The notes below the pieces were generated by a model. The model searched no databases. It had not been told where the DNA came from and saw nothing but the letters and a program-made list of their open reading frames with translations. A stretch of DNA of 64,000 nucleotides from positions 40,529 through 104,528 of the forward strand of contig SVGP01000009.1 in NCBI GenBank assembly GCA_015056255.1. The letters run 5' to 3'. The DNA comes from Clostridiales bacterium (GTDB lineage Bacteria > Bacillota > Clostridia > Christensenellales > Aristaeellaceae). Shown in pieces: positions 60,113 through 64,000 of the stretch (positions within the stretch are counted from its first letter, which is position 1; each line of letters opens with the position of its first letter). Made by a program: the position numbers and the translations under genes.

Positions 60113-61102
60113 TCACTCAGACCGCCTGAGCGCAGCGATCTGTTCGTCAATGGCTTCTATCTGCAAGTCCAGCGCCTCCAGCTGGCGGCGCAGCTCCTCC
60201 TCCAGTTCCATGCTCTCTGTCAGAACGCCACGCCTGTATGAAATGGCCTGCTCAATGGTAACCATATGCAATTTGTCTGCATCACGCCATTTGACCAGCG
60301 TTTCCAGCATGCTCTGAAACAGGCGACTATAACTTTCATCCTGCAGAATCTCGTCTTTTACTTCCAATACAATGCTGCCGCCGGTCGATGTAACGGAATC
60401 TACGTACTTGCTGGCATTGTCCACATGCCACGAAATCGCCAACGGAGTGCATACATCGTCGACATTCAGGGTGTGCTGCGTTGTTTCTTCCACACTCTCG
60501 CCATGATGGATCAGCACGTGCAGCTTTAATTCGCGCGCCTGCGCAAGCAGCGCCTGATCATACAGCCCCTCCGGCACATATACCGTAAGCGATGGCGTGA
60601 TTCCTGCATCCGTCAGACGCTGCGTCATCGCGCTCATCCATTCGGACAATTGCGTTTTTCCATCCCACATAAGGCAAACTTCCCAGCCCGCCTCTTCAAG
60701 CTGCTGATACTCAGAAGGGGTAATGCATCCTTCTGCGCCCGGATAGAAGTCTGTTGAAAAGGCTATCATCCCCGTCAGATTGCTCTCTTGCAGCATGGGC
60801 GCCACAATTTCCATGAAAGACGCATCCGGCTGTGTAAACAGAAGCGTCGCCGTGCCCATTCCCTGAATGCGGTTGGCATATTCCCGCTGCAGGCGATCCC
60901 GTTCCTTGTAGAGATTGGATTTCTGAAGCGCCAGCGCGCCTGCCTGGCTGTTCTGAGACGGATGCGATGAACGGCTTTCGTCATTTGAGCGCACTGTCCG
61001 CAAAACAAAAAGCGCGCAGCATAAAAGTCCCACCGCCGCAAACACGGCCAGGCCGCTTAAAAGCCATCGCTTAAGATTCCCATGTTTCTTCCGCTTCTGC
61101 AC
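60113..61102 (-). CDS. Membrane-anchored protein with deacetylase-like domain and coiled coils
   Basis: A 329-residue protein. Residues 13-35 form a transmembrane anchor and residues 60-75 a short coiled coil. The middle (about 80-275) follows the order of a NodB-like fold (GMIAFSTDFYPG, EVCLMWDGKTQLSEW, LHVLIHHGES) but lacks a clear zinc triad. The C-terminal 35 residues (ELEEELRRQLEALDLQIEAI) are a strong coiled coil. GTG start at 61102 with GAGGA 7 bases before. Possibly a catalytically dead surface scaffold; the function is unknown. Confidence 0.6.
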   Translation of the reverse strand: MQKRKKHGNLKRWLLSGLAVFAAVGLLCCALFVLRTVRSNDESRSSHPSQNSQAGALALQKSNLYKERDRLQREYANRIQGMGTATLLFTQPDASFMEIVAPMLQESNLTGMIAFSTDFYPGAEGCITPSEYQQLEEAGWEVCLMWDGKTQLSEWMSAMTQRLTDAGITPSLTVYVPEGLYDQALLAQARELKLHVLIHHGESVEETTQHTLNVDDVCTPLAISWHVDNASKYVDSVTSTGGSIVLEVKDEILQDESYSRLFQSMLETLVKWRDADKLHMVTIEQAISYRRGVLTESMELEEELRRQLEALDLQIEAIDEQIAALRRSE

Positions 61103-61592
61103 GCTGCTTTCCTCTTTCTGTGAATCAGGGGAATGTTCCGCAATTCACGTCATGTTGTCGTTTCCGCCAAAATCTGCGATCCACCCTGTAGGGAACGGTC
61201 CTGTGCCGTTCCTAAACATTCTTTAAAGATAGTCCGCAATGGCACAGGGCCATTTTCTACGGATTCTTTTGGAACTGTTGATGAATCCAGCTTATTCCGC
61301 ACCATAAATATATCATATCCCGCAAAATATGTCTACTATGCAGCCGGAGGAAAGGACGAAATCGATGTTTAGAGGACGGAAAACGCCCGCAGCGCGGCTG
61401 CGGGCGATGCTTTTGCGTGGGCGTTCGAGGTTGAATCATAATACTGTCGCCTAATTCACTAATCAATTGGATATATCAGAGGAACCGTCCCTCTGACTCA
61501 CGTCGCAGGGCAATAGAATCAGGGAATCATACCCCGATTCATTAAACCATCCCGCTTCCCTGATGGTTGCGGGATGGCATAAGCGAGTGCTT
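61103..61592. other. 490-base gap with hairpin repeats
   Basis: No gene is seen. It contains an inverted pair of GTAGGG-type hairpins (61188-61260), a GC-rich hairpin CGCCCGCAGC/GCTGCGGGCG (61384-61406) and, near 61480, a GAGGAACCGTCCCTC element of similar style. Confidence 0.6.
61188..61260. repeat. Inverted pair of GTAGGG hairpins, variant sequence
   Basis: TGTAGGGAACGGTCCTGTGC plus CGTTCC, and on the other strand CGTAGAAAATGGCCCTGTGC plus CATT. The two halves are homologous and face each other, as in the pair at 29766-29846. Confidence 0.65.
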
Positions 61593-61862
61593 TTACTCAG
61601 GGATACCTTTTCTAAAGCACTCTGTTCCGGCAAAAAAGACTGCGACGAATCCAAACAGACCAAAGATCGTTCTTAAAGCATGAGCCGGTAAAGCATTAAA
61701 TATGAACGAAAAAAGGAGAAACGTACCCATCGTCGACAAATAAGCCAACAACATGCGCTTGATTTTACCGGGATAGAACAGGCTTTTGAACATGTAATAG
61801 AAAAATGAGAAAGCGCACAAAAACGGAAGAAACCGAAGGACTTTGAAAATCTTTCCAACCAT
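61593..61862 (-). CDS. Small membrane protein
   Basis: An 89-residue protein with three hydrophobic segments (LRFLPFLCAFSFFYYMF, LLAYLSTMGTFLLFSFIF, TIFGLFGFVAVFF). AAGGGG precedes the ATG, and it begins 18 bases after the L,D-transpeptidase stop, so it is probably cotranscribed with it. No family recognised. Confidence 0.6.
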   Translation of the reverse strand: MVGKIFKVLRFLPFLCAFSFFYYMFKSLFYPGKIKRMLLAYLSTMGTFLLFSFIFNALPAHALRTIFGLFGFVAVFFAGTECFRKGIPE

Positions 61863-61880
61863 AGTTTATCCCCTTTCCCA

Positions 61881-62759
61881 TCACGTTCTTGGCGTGGTTC
61901 TGGGAACGTCCTTTGAGAATTTGAACTGATTGGGCTTGACCGTTGCGTAGGGATAGGGCGTGGGCGCGGGGGTTGCGTCGGCGGGGATGGGGACGTAGAA
62001 GGGGTTGTCGGGATTGTCGTCGGTGGGATCCCAGCCCTTGTTGTCTTCGACAATTTCAGGATATTCGGCCAGCTCGCGGAAGGGGATATACTCCTCGCCG
62101 TCGGTTACGATGATGGGCGTTCCCTGCGGGCAATTGTCATAGATCCACTTTGCGTCGCGGCAGAGAAGGCGCACGCAGCCGTCCGAAGCCTGCTCGCCCA
62201 GATTTTCATATGCCTCCATGACCATGCGGTTTGATCTTTCGCGGGTATAGGTGATCGAATGGAAGTGGAAGCTTCCGGTGATGCGGGTGGAATACTGGCC
62301 GAAGAGGTCGCCGATGAGCATTGTGAGCCAGCGGTGGCGATCCTTCATTTTATAGGTGCCGTTGGGCAGCTTATTGTAGCGAACGCCGGAAGAGCAGAGC
62401 ATGTATTTGACGGGCACGGTGTATTCGCCGTTTTCGTCGGTGGTATGTACGATGACCAGCTGCGCCTTTTTGGCAAGCGTGATGGCATAGGGAAGGTCAA
62501 TTTCAACCCGCGGCGGCTCCGGCGTGGGCACGGGCGTGGGCGTCGGGGTGGGCGTCGGCGTGGGCGTGGGGGAAGGCGTAGGCGTGGGCGTCGGGGTGGG
62601 CGTCGGGGTCGGGGTTTTATTTACATCGATATAGACGTTGTGTTCGGCATTATTGTAGGAGTTGGCAAGAAAGCCGACCACTACGGCCACCGACAGGCAT
62701 AAAAGCGCACATACAATCCACAAAAGCCGATTGGAATTTTTGCGGTAATTTTTGCTCAT
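61881..62759 (-). CDS. L,D-transpeptidase (YkuD) with Thr-Pro linker
   Basis: A 292-residue cell-wall enzyme. Residues 11-33 form an N-terminal anchor. A Thr-Pro repeat linker (about 49-80) should span the wall. The YkuD domain has HFHS (165-168) and the catalytic Cys195 in SDGCVRLLC. It cross-links peptidoglycan or anchors proteins. A second proline-rich tail follows the domain. ATG at 62759 is set by AAGGAG. It is transcribed from the promoter at 62809-62837 together with the small membrane protein. Confidence 0.9.
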   Translation of the reverse strand: MSKNYRKNSNRLLWIVCALLCLSVAVVVGFLANSYNNAEHNVYIDVNKTPTPTPTPTPTPTPSPTPTPTPTPTPTPVPTPEPPRVEIDLPYAITLAKKAQLVIVHTTDENGEYTVPVKYMLCSSGVRYNKLPNGTYKMKDRHRWLTMLIGDLFGQYSTRITGSFHFHSITYTRERSNRMVMEAYENLGEQASDGCVRLLCRDAKWIYDNCPQGTPIIVTDGEEYIPFRELAEYPEIVEDNKGWDPTDDNPDNPFYVPIPADATPAPTPYPYATVKPNQFKFSKDVPRTTPRT

Positions 62760-62808
62760 TATATTCTCCTTTTGATATGAATAGAAATCTCCATAGAAAT
62801 ACATGCTA

Positions 62809-62837
62809 ATTATATCGGAATTTATATCACATTGCAA
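62809..62837 (-). promoter_or_regulatory. Sigma-A promoter of the L,D-transpeptidase operon
   Basis: Minus strand TTGCAA (62832-62837), a 17-base spacer and TATAAT (62809-62814). Confidence 0.75.
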
Positions 62838-62937
62838 GTGCATTTGCAACAAGATTCTGCGTGGGAAAAAGGCGCGTTTCGCCGCTCGGATGAACGTTTC
62901 AATATGCATAAATTCCTGTTAAAACTTGACAATTTGA

Positions 62938-62967
62938 TTGACAAATGATGTCTTTTTAATGTAGAAT
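62938..62967 (+). promoter_or_regulatory. Sigma-A promoter of rplM-rpsI
   Basis: TTGACA (62938-62943), an 18-base spacer and TAGAAT (62962-62967). A second TTGACA lies at 62926-62931. Confidence 0.7.
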
Positions 62968-62974
62968 ATAGCTT

Positions 62975-63060
62975 GTGTCAATCCGCTCACCAGCCCCGGG
63001 CGTTTGATGCTTTGCGTGGCATGCTGACCTCATGCCGGATGCATCAGTATTGATATTGAT
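62975..63060 (+). ncRNA. Structured 5' leader of rplM, possible L13 leader
   Basis: Nested stems TGATGC/GCATCA (63005-63010 with 63041-63046) and GGCATG/CATGCC (63018-63023 with 63031-63036) sit between the promoter and the ribosome binding site. Position and layout fit an L13 autoregulatory leader of Bacillota. The exact consensus was not checked. Confidence 0.45.
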
Positions 63061-63075
63061 TTGGAGGAATACCCA

Positions 63076-63510
63076 ATGAGCACTTATATGGCGAAGCCCG
63101 CGAACGTCGATCGTAAATGGTACGTTATCGATGCAGAAGGCGTTGTGCTTGGTCGTCTCGCTTCTCAGGTTGCCCTGATGCTGCGCGGCAAGCATAAGCC
63201 CACCTTCACTCCCCACGTTGACACCGGCGATTTCATCATCGTAGTCAACACCGATAAGATCGTGCTGACCGGCAACAAGCTGGACGACAAGATCTATTAT
63301 CACCACACCGGACATCCGGGCGGACTGAAGGAAACCAAGTACCGCGACCTGATGGCCACCAAGAGCGAATTTGCCCTCAAGAAGGCCGTACGCGGCATGC
63401 TTCCCAAGGGACCGCTCGGCAACAAGATGATCAAGAAGCTGAAGGTTTATGCCGGCCCCGAGCACGAGCACGCGGCCCAGAAGCCCGAAGCGTTCGAGAT
63501 GAAGAAGTAA
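63076..63510 (+). CDS. rplM: 50S ribosomal protein L13
   Basis: A 144-residue ribosomal protein of normal length. [39 protein letters not shown] and [20 protein letters not shown] are the family landmarks. ATG at 63076 is preferred to an in-frame TTG at 63061, which overlaps GGAGGA. First gene of rplM-rpsI, with 21 bases before rpsI. Confidence 0.98.
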   Translation: MSTYMAKPANVDRKWYVIDAEGVVLGRLASQVALMLRGKHKPTFTPHVDTGDFIIVVNTDKIVLTGNKLDDKIYYHHTGHPGGLKETKYRDLMATKSEFALKKAVRGMLPKGPLGNKMIKKLKVYAGPEHEHAAQKPEAFEMKK

Positions 63511-63531
63511 TCAGGAAGGAGGACGAAACAC

Positions 63532-63924
63532 ATGTCTGAAGTTATGATCAATGCCGTTGGAAGAAGAAAAAAGGCGATCGCCCGCGTTCGTCTGATTCCT
63601 GGTGAAGGAAACATCATCATCAACAAGCGCCCCCTGGACAACTATTTCGGACTTGAAACCCTCAAGACCGTTGTCCGCCAGCCCCTCACCCTCACCGAGA
63701 CCGCTGCCCGTTACGATGTTATCGTAACCGTAGCCGGTGGTGGATACACCGGTCAGGCCGGCGCGATCCGTCACGGCATCGCCCGCGCGCTCGTTAAGGC
63801 TGATGTAGAGCTCAAGCCCGCCATCAAAAAGGCCGGCTACCTCACCCGCGACCCGCGCATGAAGGAGCGCAAAAAGTACGGTCTGAAGGCCGCCCGTCGT
63901 GCGCCTCAGTTCAGCAAGCGCTAA
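63532..63924 (+). CDS. rpsI: 30S ribosomal protein S9
   Basis: A 130-residue ribosomal protein. [20 protein letters not shown] near the start and the basic C-terminal tail ending [12 protein letters not shown] are diagnostic; the tail contacts the P-site tRNA. AGGAGG precedes the ATG. Cotranscribed with rplM. Confidence 0.98.
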   Translation: MSEVMINAVGRRKKAIARVRLIPGEGNIIINKRPLDNYFGLETLKTVVRQPLTLTETAARYDVIVTVAGGGYTGQAGAIRHGIARALVKADVELKPAIKKAGYLTRDPRMKERKKYGLKAARRAPQFSKR

Positions 63925-63953
63925 ACTGTACTTTTTATACCGCAAAAGCACTC

Positions 63954-63990
63954 AAAACCCCGGAATTATCGCAATTCCGGGGTTTTTCCT
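63954..63990 (+). terminator. Terminator of rplM-rpsI
   Basis: AAAACCCCGGAATT and AATTCCGGGGTTTT form a 14-bp stem with a T tail. Confidence 0.9.
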
Positions 63991-64000
63991 TTTGATATGG

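Overview
The window reads as chromosomal DNA of a spore-forming member of the Clostridia (Bacillota). Supporting signs are a SpoIVB-type S55 protease, the tilS-hpt-ftsH order, rplM-rpsI, AGGAGG-type ribosome binding sites, several TTG/GTG starts and clear sigma-A promoters. A gut Christensenellales-like lineage is a guess. GC content looks close to one half.

Layout. 1-4.6 kb: a giant RHS/YD-repeat protein on the minus strand that runs off the edge. 4.9-9.7 kb: a CofE-like protein, a kinase of the APH fold, a flotillin and a DUF445 membrane protein. 9.8-15.4 kb: an orphan response regulator and a four-gene Gld-like ABC-2 transporter with its auxiliary and DUF4340 proteins. 15.4-16.2 kb: an anti-sigma kinase and STAS antagonist pair. 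16.3-24 kb: an ABC exporter, then a 70-residue peptide, a sigma factor, a short membrane-fusion protein, a C39-peptidase ABC transporter and a second ABC transporter. The last three form an NHLM-type peptide export system. 24-28.4 kb: a probable minus-strand operon (small kinase, PLC-like/GNAT fusion, creatininase, cyclase, EamA transporter). 28.5-45.3 kb: an M48 protease, a GH106-like glycosidase, znuACB, PlsC-like and RluA-like enzymes, a histidine phosphatase, a NifU-like protein, and two GH38 mannosidases on either side of a tandem array of about 226-bp units.

46.3-50.9 kb is the accessory heart of the window. An initiator and an elongator tRNA-Met are followed by about 2.9 kb that ends in a decayed copy of the tRNA-Met 3' half. 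Inside lie a RelBE pair, a ribbon-helix-helix repressor with palindromic operators, phage or ICE-type remnants (including an ArdC-like tail), and two tandem precursor-like peptides, each with two double-glycine leader motifs. A B12-type radical SAM gene lies just outside, behind a promoter overlapped by a 43-bp palindrome.

51-55 kb is tilS-hpt-ftsH. From 55.3 kb come spoIVB and a cassette of immunity-like genes (WapI-like, DUF4304, one unknown). A decayed second copy of the spoIVB 3' end lies inside the cassette, after the DUF4304 gene. Two deacetylase-fold proteins, an L,D-transpeptidase and rplM-rpsI complete the window. Several hairpin repeat families are scattered through the intergenic gaps.

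The most attractive hypothesis is a peptide natural-product system. The C39/ABC exporter at 19-24 kb could process and export double-glycine peptides, and candidate substrates sit both beside it and at 48.5-49.2 kb. The link between the two loci is inference.
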